From Limnothrix sp. FACHB-406 (GTDB taxonomy: Bacteria > Cyanobacteriota > Cyanobacteriia > CACIAM-69d), in assembly GCF_014698235.1 (NCBI RefSeq), contig NZ_JACJSP010000025.1:1-63916 (forward strand): a stretch of DNA of 63,916 nt, given 5' to 3'. A program made the position numbers and the translations under genes. Below are positions 1 to 9,316 of the stretch, one piece after another. Numbering within the stretch: the first letter of the stretch is position 1; every line of letters starts with the position of its first letter. Under the pieces are notes generated by a model, which saw only the letters and a program-made list of their open reading frames with translations, did not search any database and was not told the origin of the DNA.

Positions 1-1
1 G

Positions 2-100
2 CTACTAGATAAATTGCGATATTTGCAAGTTGTACTCGGTCGCTATGGCTCAATCAGTCATTGGAGCTATGATTTACTGCCAGAAACTCTTGTTGCCTAG
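2..100 (+). CDS. C-terminal fragment of an unidentified protein
   Basis: An open frame enters from the left edge and ends at a TAG at 98-100, giving 32 residues with no start inside the window. It ends in SHWSYDLLPETLVA. The fragment is too short to assign to a family. It stops 44 bases before the likely start of the NB-ARC gene on the same strand, so the two could share a transcript. Confidence 0.4.
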   Translation, partial: LLDKLRYLQVVLGRYGSISHWSYDLLPETLVA

Positions 101-144
101 AATATGAAGTTTTGTGTTTAGATTCAACACTTCTGGCACGAGCC

Positions 145-2658
145 ATGAGCGATCGACCCGAAATCCAGCAGGGCATCATTGCTAACGATCAAGCCCAGAT
201 CGAGATCGGCAAGGTTGACCAGACGATGGGCGATCGCATCGAGCAGAACCACAGTGGTTCGGGCGATAACGTTGCGCGTGATAAGCACGTCCATGTCTAC
301 CAGTCAGCCCCACCGCCGAAACCGACTGGGGATGGGCCGCCGACGAATTTGCAGGATCGGGGGGTGGCGCGCGATCGCTTCTTTGGACGTGACGATGTGT
401 TGGCAGAGTTGCACCAGTTGCTCCAAACGGGTGATCACCGGGTGGCAATCGCCAGTGTGGATGGCATGGGCGGCGTGGGCAAGAGTGAGCTGGCGGTGCA
501 ATATGCGCGGCAACATTTGCACGAAACCTATCGCGGCGGGGTGGTGTGGCTGGCGGGGGAACGGGCGGGGGTTGAGCTGTTGAACTTTGCCCGATCGCGC
601 TTTTTCCCGACGGTTGATCTCGCGGAGTTCGGCGATTTGCCGGAGCAGTTAGACCATTGCTTGGCCCATTGGCCGGCCCAGGAAGTGCCGCCGGAATCGG
701 TGCTGTTGATTTTTGATGATGTGACGGACTATCGCACCCAAGTTGAGGCAATTTTGCCAAGCGATTCGCGATTTCGGGTGCTGATCACGACGCGGGCGAA
801 GTTTCAGGGGGTTGAGCGGCTGGAGTTGCAGGTGCTGACCCCAGAGGCGGCGCTCCAGTTGCTCGAAAGCATTGTGGGAAGGGAGCGGATCGCGGCGGAA
901 CCCAAGACGGCGGCGGCGCTGTGCGAATGGCTGGGCTATTTGCCGTTGGGGATTGAGTTGGTGGGCTACTACCTGAAGCGCAAGGCGGATCTGTCGCTGG
1001 CCACCATGCAAGAACGGCTGGCGGCGAAACGGTTGCAGGCCCCGGCGATCGCCCCCAAAGATCGAGATTTTCCCGAGGGAATGACGGCGCGGCGCGGGGT
1101 GGCGGCGGCCTTTGAGTTGAGCTGGCAAGCGTTGGACTCGGAGGCGCAACGGCTGGCGGTGTTGTTGGGTTGTTTTGGGCCGGCTCCGGTGTTGTGGGAG
1201 TGGGTGCAGGGTTGTTTGCCTAACGACGATGAGGAAGAACTCGAAGAGGCGCGAGATCAGTTGGTGAAGCTGAGTTTGGTGAAAGCCGAGGATGGGCAAT
1301 CTGCTTTGCATCCGCTGATTCGGGAGTTCTTTGCAGCCAAACGGGCGGACTGGCCCGAGGGCGGGGCGCTGCAACAGGCATTTTTGGGGCAAATGGTGAG
1401 CGTGGCGCAAACAGTTCCCTATCCGGTGACGCTGGCTGACTTGGCGCGTACCCGCCCCGCCTGGCAACACTTGGAAACGGCAGCGGCGGCCAGTGGCGAG
1501 ATTAATGATGAAGATTGCATTTGGGCCTTCACCGCACTGGCACGGCTGGCTGAGGGGCAAGGTCTCTGGGACGAAGCCGAACAGCACTACAGCGACTGCT
1601 TGAGCACCACCGAACGCCGCTTCGGCCCCGACCATCCTACCACCGCCACCAGCCTCAACGACTTGGCAGGACTCTACTATTCCCAGGGACGATACGAGGC
1701 AGCGGAACCCCTCTTTCGGCGATCGCTGGAAATCCGTGAGCAAGTGCTGGGAGTCGACCATCCCGACACCGCCCAAAGCCTCAATAGCTTGGCAAACCTC
1801 TACCAATCCCAGGGACGGTACGAGGCAGCGGAACCCCTCTACCGGCGATCGCTGGAAATCCGTGAGCAAGTGCTGGGAGTCGACCATCCCGACACCGCCA
1901 TCAGCCTCAATAGCTTGGCACACCTCTACAAATCCCAGGGACAGTACAAGGCAGCGGAACTCCTATACCGGGGATCGCTGGAAATCCATAAGCAAGTACT
2001 GGGAACTGACCATCCCGACACCGCCACCATCCTCAACAACTTGGCAGGACTCTACCAATCCCAAGGACGGTACGAGGCGGCGGAACACCTCTACCGGCTA
2101 TCACTGGAAATCCGTGAGCAAGTGCTGGGAGCCGACCATCTCGACACCGCCACCAGCCTCAACAACTTGGCAAACCTCTGCTTATACCAGGGATGGTACG
2201 AGGAAGCGGAACCCCTCTTGCGGCGATCACTGGAAATCCGGGAGCGAGTGCTGGGAGCCGACCATCCCTCCACCGCCACCATCCTCAACAACTTGGCAGG
2301 ACTCTACGAATCCCAGGGACGGTACGAGGCAGCGGAACCTCTCTACCGGCTATCACTGGAAATCAAAGAGCGAGTGCTGGGAGCCGACCATCCCGACACC
2401 GCCATCAGCCTCAACAACTTGGCACACCTCTACCAATCCCAGGGACGGTACGAGGCAGCGGAACCCCTCTACCGGCGTTGCTTGGAGATTTTTCTAGAGA
2501 AACTCGGTCAAGACCATCCCAACACCCAAACCGTTCAAGAAAATTTCCGCATCTTCGTGCAAACCGTCATCGAAGCTGATCGCGCCGCCGAACTCTCCGA
2601 CCACCCCCTCACCCAATCCATCCTGCAACAACTCACCACCCCACCCAAAACCCCGTAG
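145..2658 (+). CDS. STAND-type NB-ARC ATPase with C-terminal TPR array
   Basis: This is an 837-residue signal-transduction ATPase of the NB-ARC/TPR type, a class used by bacteria for regulation and for sensing phage or stress. The N-terminal 60 residues contain GDNVARDKHVHVY, resembling the short adaptor-like leaders of cyanobacterial STAND proteins; there is no catalytic effector domain. FFGRDD (about 79-84) opens the NTPase. GMGGVGKS (about 107-114) is Walker A, VLLIFDDV (about 187) is Walker B and VLITTRA (about 212) is the sensor motif. A winged-helix-like stretch follows. From about residue 465 there are eight kinesin-light-chain-like TPR units of 42 residues with core RYEAAEPLYRRSLEIREQ. 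The units are nearly identical at DNA level, so recent unit gain or loss is likely. The open frame extends to a TTG at 112, but the ATG at 145 is preferred. The stop codon lies inside a REP-like repeat. Family is clear; the signal sensed is unknown. Confidence 0.85.
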   Translation: MSDRPEIQQGIIANDQAQIEIGKVDQTMGDRIEQNHSGSGDNVARDKHVHVYQSAPPPKPTGDGPPTNLQDRGVARDRFFGRDDVLAELHQLLQTGDHRVAIASVDGMGGVGKSELAVQYARQHLHETYRGGVVWLAGERAGVELLNFARSRFFPTVDLAEFGDLPEQLDHCLAHWPAQEVPPESVLLIFDDVTDYRTQVEAILPSDSRFRVLITTRAKFQGVERLELQVLTPEAALQLLESIVGRERIAAEPKTAAALCEWLGYLPLGIELVGYYLKRKADLSLATMQERLAAKRLQAPAIAPKDRDFPEGMTARRGVAAAFELSWQALDSEAQRLAVLLGCFGPAPVLWEWVQGCLPNDDEEELEEARDQLVKLSLVKAEDGQSALHPLIREFFAAKRADWPEGGALQQAFLGQMVSVAQTVPYPVTLADLARTRPAWQHLETAAAASGEINDEDCIWAFTALARLAEGQGLWDEAEQHYSDCLSTTERRFGPDHPTTATSLNDLAGLYYSQGRYEAAEPLFRRSLEIREQVLGVDHPDTAQSLNSLANLYQSQGRYEAAEPLYRRSLEIREQVLGVDHPDTAISLNSLAHLYKSQGQYKAAELLYRGSLEIHKQVLGTDHPDTATILNNLAGLYQSQGRYEAAEHLYRLSLEIREQVLGADHLDTATSLNNLANLCLYQGWYEEAEPLLRRSLEIRERVLGADHPSTATILNNLAGLYESQGRYEAAEPLYRLSLEIKERVLGADHPDTAISLNNLAHLYQSQGRYEAAEPLYRRCLEIFLEKLGQDHPNTQTVQENFRIFVQTVIEADRAAELSDHPLTQSILQQLTTPPKTP

Positions 2659-2744
2659 GGGCGGGGTCTCCCCGCCCAGCCCCCACGACCATCCACCGCC
2701 CAGCCCCCACGACCATCCACCGCCCAGCCCCCACGACCATCCAA
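2655..2744 (+). repeat. GTAG-headed REP-like hairpin plus three 24-bp direct repeats
   Basis: GTAG (2655-2658) is followed by a perfect 8-bp stem GGGCGGGG/CCCCGCCC (2659-2666 and 2670-2677) with loop TCT. Three copies of a 24-bp unit (2673, 2697, 2721), core CCCAGCCCCCACGACCATCC, follow at once; only the last base of the third differs. A tetranucleotide GTAG 5' of a small hairpin is the known signature of REP elements moved by RAYT transposases, and a RAYT gene starts 49 bases downstream. The GTAG also supplies the TAG stop of the preceding gene. Confidence 0.8.
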
Positions 2745-2792
2745 ACGCAAAATTTTGATAATATGTGAAGCATTGTAAATGGTTGCATAACC

Positions 2793-3350
2793 ATGGGATA
2801 TAACCCCGAAATTCACCACAGGCGATCGATCCGTTTACGGAACTATGATTACGCCACACCGGGGATGTATTTCTTGACCCTTTGTACCCAACATCGCGAA
2901 CCCTGGTTGGGCAAAATTATTGATGGCAAATTTGACCCCACAGAAGATGGAGAAATTGCGATCGCGGCTTGGCAATCCTTACCCCAACGATTTCCAAATA
3001 TTCGATTGGATGGATTTGTGGCGATGCCTAATCATGTTCACGGCATCCTGGAAATTGTGAATGAATCGCCAGGGGCTGGGCGGGAAATGGTCGTGGGGGC
3101 TGGGCGGGGAGACCCCGCCCCTACGATTGGGGTGGGGAATGTGGTGGCGTATTTTAAATATCAGACGACGAAAACGATTAATCAAAAATCGGGTCAGGCT
3201 GGCAGACGAATTTGGCAGCGAAATTATTGGGAAAGAGTGGTGCGTCACGATCGGGAATTAACCAATTTTCGCAATTACATTGTCACCAATCCTCAACGCT
3301 GGGACTGCGATCGCCTCAATCCGCGCACCCAATGCCGCCACAATCAATAA
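2793..3350 (+). CDS. REP-associated tyrosine transposase (RAYT, TnpA_REP)
   Basis: A 185-residue HUH single-strand transposase of the Y1/IS200-like superfamily. RAYTs are single-copy enzymes that recognise and nick REP hairpins. The HUH motif is MPNHVHGI (His81, His83). The catalytic Tyr is most likely Tyr120 in YFKYQ, with Gln124 four residues on as in IS200 TnpA. The C-terminal block YWERVVRHDRELTNF is typical of the family. The frame is intact and starts at an ATG at 2793. Residues about 93-111, between the HUH strand and the Tyr helix, are encoded by an inverted copy of the REP element found upstream of the gene. No terminal repeats bound the gene itself, consistent with a domesticated RAYT. 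Confidence 0.9.
   Translation: MGYNPEIHHRRSIRLRNYDYATPGMYFLTLCTQHREPWLGKIIDGKFDPTEDGEIAIAAWQSLPQRFPNIRLDGFVAMPNHVHGILEIVNESPGAGREMVVGAGRGDPAPTIGVGNVVAYFKYQTTKTINQKSGQAGRRIWQRNYWERVVRHDRELTNFRNYIVTNPQRWDCDRLNPRTQCRHNQ
3087..3124 (-). repeat. REP-like element inside the RAYT gene (inverted copy)
   Basis: GGGCGGGG (3102-3109), AGA, CCCCGCCC (3113-3120) and CTAC (3121-3124) are the exact reverse complement of the GTAG hairpin at 2655-2677. The preceding ATGGTCGTGGGGGCTGGGC is the reverse complement of the adjacent 24-bp unit. A shorter related GGGGCTGGGCGGGAA lies at 3072-3086. The insertion keeps the reading frame. Confidence 0.8.
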
Positions 3351-3733
3351 TTTTTGCCCTCAGTAATGTCAGATTCTTGATCGTGAATCCAGACACCCCG
3401 GCGATTGTTTTATAGACACCTCAGCGTACTTAAACATTCTCGAATCTGTAGGGGCGCATCGCCATACGCCCTCCGATACGCGAGATCTCCGCAAACCAAT
3501 TCGTATTAAGCGATCGACCCGGTTGGAGGGCGTACAGCGGTACGCCCCGACCCGACCCCGCCCCATTGCCGCCGACAACCAACCCGCGATCCCGAGGGGC
3601 GATCGCGCCGCCGACCTCTCCGATCGCCCCAATCACCCCGCCGCTCCAAATTAAGCCAGGGTTAATCAACCGTTTGCGAGCTACGATCGCCCTAAGGACA
3701 GATCCACCCCCAGCGATCGAGCGAGGAAAAGCC
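3351..3733. other. Spacer with a pair of REP-like hairpins
   Basis: No gene is supported here. GTAG at 3448-3451 is followed by stem GGGCG/CGCCC (3452-3456 and 3467-3471). About 70 bases on, GGAG at 3525-3528 precedes stem GGCGTA/TACGCC (3529-3534 and 3541-3546). The two face the same way and resemble a BIME-like pair. The remainder is upstream sequence for the haemagglutinin/CHAT gene, including GAGGAAAA at 3723-3730 just before its start. Confidence 0.6.
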
Positions 3734-6700
3734 ATGGGTAGTTACCGGCAAACGGCGATCGGGATTTTTGGAATCGGCATGGCCCTCATGGCCAGCCCCG
3801 TCCATGCCGAACCGGCGATCGTTCCCGCCAACGACGGCCTGGGCACTACCGTTCAACAACAGGGCAACCAATACAACATCGGCGGCGGAACCCGATCGGG
3901 CGATAACCTGTTCCATAGCTTTCAGCGGCTGGGCCTCAGTCCCCAGGAAATTGCCAATTTTTTGGCCACACCAGACTTGCGGGCGATCGTTGGGCGCGTC
4001 ACTGGGGGTGAGCCGTCCGTGATTGAAGGGCTGATTCGGATCTCCGGCGGCCAGCCCAATTTATATCTAATGAATCCTGCGGGGATCCTGTTTGGGGCTG
4101 GGACCCGGTTGGATGTGCCCGCCTCGTTTATGGCCACCACCGCCGATCGGCTGGGTTTCAGCGATGGCGGTTGGTTTTCTGCCCAAGGCCCCGTGGACTT
4201 TCGCGGCTTGAGCGGTTCCCTGCAATGGCTGGATTTTGTGAGCGATCGCCCGGGTCATCTGTTGAGCTGGGGTTCCTTGGCCGTGGGCGAAGGACAAAAT
4301 CTGTGGCTGTTGGGCGGTGGTTCCGTGGTGTCCACGGGCCGGCTGCAAGCGCCCGGGGGCAACGTGACCGTGGCCGCCATTCCCGGCACGAATCGGGTCA
4401 GAATCGCGCCCGATGGATCCACCTTGACCTTGGAAGTGGCCTTGCCGGAACCGGGGGCGATCGGGGGGCGATCGCTGGCGGAATTGTTGGCCGGTAGCCC
4501 CACCGCCGCCGCATCCCAGTTGGTGATCAATCCCGATGGCTCGGTGCTGTTGCAGTCTGCCGCGTCGGGGCCCGTGGCCTTGCCCGATCGGGGTGTGGTG
4601 GTGGCCGGAAATGTGGACAGCGCCCGCTCCACCGGCCCCGGCGGCAGCATCACGATCGGGGGCGATCGGGTGGGTCTGGTGGGGGCTAACTTGGAAGCCA
4701 GCGGCCCTCAGGGGGGCGGTCGGGTGCAAATTGGCGGCAGCGAACGGGGCAGCGGTAATCTGTTCAGCGCTTGGGCCACTTGGGTCGATCGGGCCAGCCA
4801 AATTCAGGCCAATGCCACCGATCGAGGGGCCGGTGGTCAGGTGATTGTCTGGGCCGATGGTTTGACTTGGTATAGCGGGGCGATCGCGGCCCGGGGCGGC
4901 CCCAACGGTGGCCCGGGTGGTTTTGTGGAGCTGTCGGCCAAGGGGGAACTGGCCGTGCGGGGAACGGTGGATCTGACGGCTCCCTTGGGTTCCTTGGGCA
5001 CGCTGCTGCTGGATCCCCAGGATATTCGGATTGTGCCTGGTGTCCTGGGCAGTGATGATTCACAACTGAGTAGTAATGTGCCCTTTGGCCAGCCAGAAAG
5101 TCAGATTCTGCGCACTGATCAAGGCTTTTTTACGGGGCCGCCCGCTCCCGTGGACTTCACAATCAGTGAGGGGCGCTTAGAACTGTTGTTGAGCACCGCT
5201 AACCTGATCCTGGAAGCGGAGCGGGATATTGTGCTGGAAAATTTGCTTGACGATCGCCTCAGTCTGCGGATGGCCAATGGTGGGTCGGTGCGGTTCACGG
5301 CGGGGCGCGATGTGCGGTTTTTGGATTCCGCCGATGTATTGAGCACCTTGGGCGCACCAATCACCATTCAAGCGGGCGAAGCGATCTCGATCGGGGGACT
5401 GGAAACCCAGGGCGGGGCGATCGACCTCTCGGCCGGCTCCAGCATCACCACCGGCTCCTTACGCACCACCGGTAACGAAGGTGGCCCGATCACCCTCAAT
5501 AGCAGCAGCGGCTCCATCACCACGGGTGACATGAACACCATCGGCGGGGCGATTAACCTGTCTGCGCCGGGTAACCTGACCACGGGCGCAATCTCCAGCC
5601 AGGGCCCGATCGGGGGGCAAGTGACATTGCGCACCTCGGGCGGGGCGATCGCCACCGGAGCCATCACCAGTAGCGGCAGTCAGTCCGGCGGAGCGGTCAC
5701 GCTCAATGGCAGCACGGGGGTGACGGTGGGGGGCAATCTCCAGGCGATCGGCAACAATGGCAGCGGCGGCGGCGTGACGATCGACAGCAGCGGCCCGATC
5801 GCCCTCAGTGGCGACCTGTCCACCAGTGCTCCGGTGATTGGCGTGGCCGGTAATGTGGCAATCGCCAGCAGCAACAACAGCGCCGCGATCGCTGGTCTAA
5901 TCACAGCCGCAGGCAACGGCGGCGGCAACATCACCCTCACGGCCCAACGGGCCCTCAGCTTTGGCAGCCTCAGCACCCAGGGACAAAACGCCGCCGGTAG
6001 CATCACGCTGATCAGCGCCACGGATCAGATCAGTGGGGGCAACCTGAACGCCAGCGGCAACAGCCAAGGCGGCAATCTTCAGGCCCGCGCCAGCACCGGC
6101 ATCAGTTTGGGAACCCTGAATCTCAGCGCCATTGGAGGCAACGGCGGCAACGCCAACCTCACCCTCACGGGCCCGGGCGATGTGCAAATCACTAGCCTGA
6201 ACGCCCAAGGGGGGAGCGATGGTCGGGGTGGCAGCGTGGACATTGTGAGCACGCGCTTTTTCCGGGCCCTGGGGGCCTTCATTGATCGATCGGGTGTTTT
6301 GACCAGCATCGCCACGGGCGGCAGCCAGGGAGGGAATGCCGTCCGCATCACCCATGGTGGCGGTTCCCAAACGCCCGTTGTGCCTTTGGTGGTGGGCGAA
6401 ACGCCCAGCAGCGGCGGCAATGGTTTGGCCGGTGGCGTATCCACCGGCAGCAGCACCATCAGCACCGGTTCCTTTCCGGGCCCCTTCACCCAGGGCAATA
6501 TCGAATTCATCACCACGGGCGAGCCAGTTCCCACCCCCACGCCCACACCGACTCCTTCTCCGAGTCCCACCCCTAGCCCCACGCCGACCCCTTCTCCGAG
6601 TCCCACGCCAACGCCTTCTCCGAGTCCCACGCCAACTCCTTCTCCGAGTCCCACGCCGACTCCTTCTCCGAGTCCCACGCCGACTCCTTCTCCCAGTCCC

Positions 6701-8080
6701 ACACCGACACCCGTTGTGGAGCCAGAAGCGGAGGGCGATCGCCCTGACCCGGAAGCGGGGCGCATCGTGCAGCAACGGCCCATGGGCAACGGGGGGCGAT
6801 CGGGGGACAATCTGGCGGCCATTGAACAGGTGGCCCGTCGGCAAATTATTGACCACCTGAAAGGCGGCGCTTCGGATCGGGCGGCGGTGGAAATCGATCG
6901 ACTCTATACCACCCTCACCAACGGCCATCTGGGTCGGGCCCTGAGCAACGATGTGCAGAGTTTTCCCGACCTTCAGGGCACGTTGCGCCGTTTAGAGTCA
7001 AAAACGGGACTGAAACCGGCGATTTTGTATACCTTCGCTCGCCCTGAGCAGTTGGATGTAATTTTGGTGATTCCCGACGCACCACCGATCTATCGCGTGG
7101 TGCGCGAGGCCCCGCGCGATCGGGTTTTGAAGGCGGTGAATGATTTGCGAGCCGCCATCACCACCCCCGTTGCCCGCATCAGCAACACCTACCGCCCCCC
7201 GGCCGAGCAGCTATACCGCTGGATTGTGGGACCCGTGGCCGAAGAGTTGGTGCGCCATCAGGTGGACACGATCGCCTTTTCGATGGATCGCGGAATGCGA
7301 TCGCTGCCCGTGTCCGTGTTGCACGATGGCCAGCAGTTTTTGATTGAGAAATACAGCGTTGGGTTAATTCCCAGCATCAACCTGACTGATACGCAGTTTG
7401 AACCCATTCGATCGGCCCCGGTGCTCAGTTTTGGGGCCTCGGAGTTCACGGATTTGCCGCCGTTGCCCGCCGTGCCGGTGGAACTGGCCACGATCCAACG
7501 GCTGATTCCCCGGGATAAAACCTTTCTGAATGAAGAGTTCAACTTAGAAAACCTGAAACGTCAGCGGCGATCGAACCCGTTCCCGATTTTGCATTTGGCC
7601 ACCCACGCGGATTTTCGGCCCGGCTCTCCCCAAGATTCCTTTGTGCGGTTATGGGATCGACGGTTAGCCGTCAGTGATTTGCGCTACTTGGGGTTGGGCA
7701 GTCCGCCCGTGGAATTGTTGGTGCTGAGCGCTTGTCGCACGGCGATCGGGGATGAGTCGGCGGAGTTGGGATTTGCGGGCTTTGCGGTGGATGCGGGGGT
7801 GAAATCCGTGGTGGCCAGCCTCTGGTATGTGAGTGACGAGGGAACCTTGGGGCTGATGGCGGGGTTCTATGATGCCCTGCGATCGGCTCCCATCAAAGCG
7901 GAAGCCCTGCGCCGGGCCCAAATTGCCATGTTGCGGGGGCAAACCCGGGCCGAAGATGGGCGCTTGGTGTTTCCCGGTGGCGTTGTCGATTTGCCGCCGG
8001 AGTCGAGCAAGTTAGCAACTTTTTCCCTAGCTCACCCCTACTATTGGGCCAGCTTCACCACGATTGGCAGTCCTTGGTAA
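3734..8080 (+). CDS. Secreted haemagglutinin-like protein with C-terminal CHAT protease domain
   Basis: About 1448 residues. A signal peptide (ends near SPVHA, residue 26) leads into a filamentous-haemagglutinin N-terminal (two-partner-secretion type) domain with [10 protein letters not shown]. Glycine/serine-rich beta-helix-like repeats such as [10 protein letters not shown] follow. A Pro-Thr-Ser linker spans about residues 931-996. A CHAT (caspase-like) domain then runs from about 1050 to the end. The probable catalytic His1291 lies in HLATHADF and Cys1334 in LSACRTAIG. Haemagglutinin-CHAT fusions recur in cyanobacteria; a surface or periplasmic regulated protease is inferred. The ATG at 3734 is preferred over the open frame's earlier start because it follows GAGGAAAA and directly precedes the signal peptide. 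No dedicated TpsB transporter is nearby. A shorter paralogue of the CHAT part lies at 59647-60984. Confidence 0.88.
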   Translation: MGSYRQTAIGIFGIGMALMASPVHAEPAIVPANDGLGTTVQQQGNQYNIGGGTRSGDNLFHSFQRLGLSPQEIANFLATPDLRAIVGRVTGGEPSVIEGLIRISGGQPNLYLMNPAGILFGAGTRLDVPASFMATTADRLGFSDGGWFSAQGPVDFRGLSGSLQWLDFVSDRPGHLLSWGSLAVGEGQNLWLLGGGSVVSTGRLQAPGGNVTVAAIPGTNRVRIAPDGSTLTLEVALPEPGAIGGRSLAELLAGSPTAAASQLVINPDGSVLLQSAASGPVALPDRGVVVAGNVDSARSTGPGGSITIGGDRVGLVGANLEASGPQGGGRVQIGGSERGSGNLFSAWATWVDRASQIQANATDRGAGGQVIVWADGLTWYSGAIAARGGPNGGPGGFVELSAKGELAVRGTVDLTAPLGSLGTLLLDPQDIRIVPGVLGSDDSQLSSNVPFGQPESQILRTDQGFFTGPPAPVDFTISEGRLELLLSTANLILEAERDIVLENLLDDRLSLRMANGGSVRFTAGRDVRFLDSADVLSTLGAPITIQAGEAISIGGLETQGGAIDLSAGSSITTGSLRTTGNEGGPITLNSSSGSITTGDMNTIGGAINLSAPGNLTTGAISSQGPIGGQVTLRTSGGAIATGAITSSGSQSGGAVTLNGSTGVTVGGNLQAIGNNGSGGGVTIDSSGPIALSGDLSTSAPVIGVAGNVAIASSNNSAAIAGLITAAGNGGGNITLTAQRALSFGSLSTQGQNAAGSITLISATDQISGGNLNASGNSQGGNLQARASTGISLGTLNLSAIGGNGGNANLTLTGPGDVQITSLNAQGGSDGRGGSVDIVSTRFFRALGAFIDRSGVLTSIATGGSQGGNAVRITHGGGSQTPVVPLVVGETPSSGGNGLAGGVSTGSSTISTGSFPGPFTQGNIEFITTGEPVPTPTPTPTPSPSPTPSPTPTPSPSPTPTPSPSPTPTPSPSPTPTPSPSPTPTPSPSPTPTPVVEPEAEGDRPDPEAGRIVQQRPMGNGGRSGDNLAAIEQVARRQIIDHLKGGASDRAAVEIDRLYTTLTNGHLGRALSNDVQSFPDLQGTLRRLESKTGLKPAILYTFARPEQLDVILVIPDAPPIYRVVREAPRDRVLKAVNDLRAAITTPVARISNTYRPPAEQLYRWIVGPVAEELVRHQVDTIAFSMDRGMRSLPVSVLHDGQQFLIEKYSVGLIPSINLTDTQFEPIRSAPVLSFGASEFTDLPPLPAVPVELATIQRLIPRDKTFLNEEFNLENLKRQRRSNPFPILHLATHADFRPGSPQDSFVRLWDRRLAVSDLRYLGLGSPPVELLVLSACRTAIGDESAELGFAGFAVDAGVKSVVASLWYVSDEGTLGLMAGFYDALRSAPIKAEALRRAQIAMLRGQTRAEDGRLVFPGGVVDLPPESSKLATFSLAHPYYWASFTTIGSPW
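6526..6720 (+). repeat. Minisatellite encoding a Pro-Thr-Ser linker
   Basis: Near-identical 24-bp units (core CCTTCTCCGAGTCCCACGCC) encode repeats of PTPTPSPS between the beta-helical part and the CHAT domain. Copy number is likely to vary between strains. The stretch probably forms an extended flexible spacer. Confidence 0.8.
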
Positions 8081-8305
8081 TTTGCGGCCGTGTCATCGAT
8101 TTCAAATCGATCTCGAATCGATCTCCAGACGGGTCGATCGATTCCCCGGGCGATCGCGTTGCCCTTGGCGGCCACCAGTCCCAGCCCGCTATCCTGGCGA
8201 GAGGATTGGCCTGCGGATCAGCTAATCGTGGTGCATCTGTTGCTGTTTGGGTTCGTGTTGTAGTCGGTGTTTTGAGCTTTGCTTTGGTTTCAGTTTGGTT
8301 TTTTG

Positions 8306-8361
8306 TTTGATTGCTTTTGTTTGATTGCTTTCGTTTGATTGCTTTCGTTTGATTTTTGCTT
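8306..8361 (+). repeat. 14-bp tandem repeat in the spacer
   Basis: Units of 14 bp with consensus TTTGATTGCTTTCG start at 8306, 8320 and 8334, with a decayed fourth from 8348. They occupy the spacer upstream of the exosortase-associated gene. The same period is seen in other spacers of this window (27559, 45909). Confidence 0.7.
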
Positions 8362-8396
8362 TTGAGCCTGTCCTTGCCCGTCGCTGCTGTTCTCCC

Positions 8397-9191
8397 ATGA
8401 CCGACTCTTCCACTTCGGACTCGCAACCCACCCCCGCTCAAAATTTCTGGGGCCGCCATCGCTCAAAACTGCTGGCCCTGGGCCTGTTGGGGGCGATCGC
8501 CCTGGGATCCTTGCCGGGTTATGTGGCGGGCGGGGCCTGGCGCTGGCAACGGGCCGGCAACCCCAGCCAACTGAAAACCCTACGGCAATTACCCAAACAG
8601 GGTTTAGCCATTCCCGGTTGGCAAACCCAACCCATCAGCCAGCGCAGTTTGGGCGGTGAACAGTGGCTTTGGCAGCCGATCGAGCGAGTGCGGCCCCCAG
8701 GCCCGGGCGCAACCCCCAACGCCGCAGCCCAACGCGATCGCGCCGTGTTGTTGCTGATGCCCATGAAGCGTGGGCGCGATCGACCCCAAGTGGAATGGAC
8801 CGCTCTCGATTCCGGCAACTGGCTGGGCGACGGCCTGCAAACAGACTCAGAACAGACCTTGACCCTGGCCCCGGCGGGCCTGCCGCCCTTTCGGGCCCGG
8901 CTGGTGCGGCTTTGGACTAGTCAGCACCAAACCTATTTCCTGCTGTCCTGGTATGCCTGGCCCCAAGGGGGCGACCCGGCCCCCAGCCAATGGTTTTGGC
9001 GTGATCAACTGGCCCAATGGCAACAGGGCCACACCCCTTGGGTAGCGGTCAGTTTGCTGTTGCCTACGGATAAGCCCTTGGATGAGTGGGATCAAAACTA
9101 TCAAGCCCGCTTAACCGACCTGGCGCAACAGGTGCAGCAAGTTCTGCTGACAGGGCCGCTGAAACCCGTCCCCCCCAAGGTCGATCGCTAG
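8397..9191 (+). CDS. Cyanoexosortase B system-associated protein
   Basis: A 264-residue protein with a short cytoplasmic N terminus and one membrane anchor (about residues 24-44, LLALGLLGAIALGSLPGYVA). A periplasmic part of the EpsI-like type found beside cyanoexosortase B follows: GLAIPGWQTQ, then GGEQWLWQPIERV. Known partners of this family are thought to help a membrane transpeptidase-like exosortase act alongside exopolysaccharide synthesis. The ATG at 8397 is chosen because it gives the expected short N terminus; the frame is open upstream from 8325. It precedes an OPX export gene on the same strand. No exosortase gene is present in the window. Confidence 0.75.
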   Translation: MTDSSTSDSQPTPAQNFWGRHRSKLLALGLLGAIALGSLPGYVAGGAWRWQRAGNPSQLKTLRQLPKQGLAIPGWQTQPISQRSLGGEQWLWQPIERVRPPGPGATPNAAAQRDRAVLLLMPMKRGRDRPQVEWTALDSGNWLGDGLQTDSEQTLTLAPAGLPPFRARLVRLWTSQHQTYFLLSWYAWPQGGDPAPSQWFWRDQLAQWQQGHTPWVAVSLLLPTDKPLDEWDQNYQARLTDLAQQVQQVLLTGPLKPVPPKVDR

Positions 9192-9316
9192 CGCCGATCG
9201 CGAATTGCTGCATGGCTCAATCGGGATGGCATTGCTGCCCTTTGCCCCTGATTGAATTCTGCTGACTGGATACTTTGGATGCCGCTGATTCTGCCGTTGC
9301 TGCCCTTTTCTGCCCT

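Noticed and set aside
649-1923. Minus-strand frame of 424 residues across the STAND gene
   Set aside because: It is the antisense shadow of the TPR repeats, with repeated mirror blocks and no recognisable fold.
5897-6928. Minus-strand frame of 343 residues in the haemagglutinin-CHAT gene
   Set aside because: It is antisense to beta-helix and Pro/Ser repeats; composition is a by-product of high GC.
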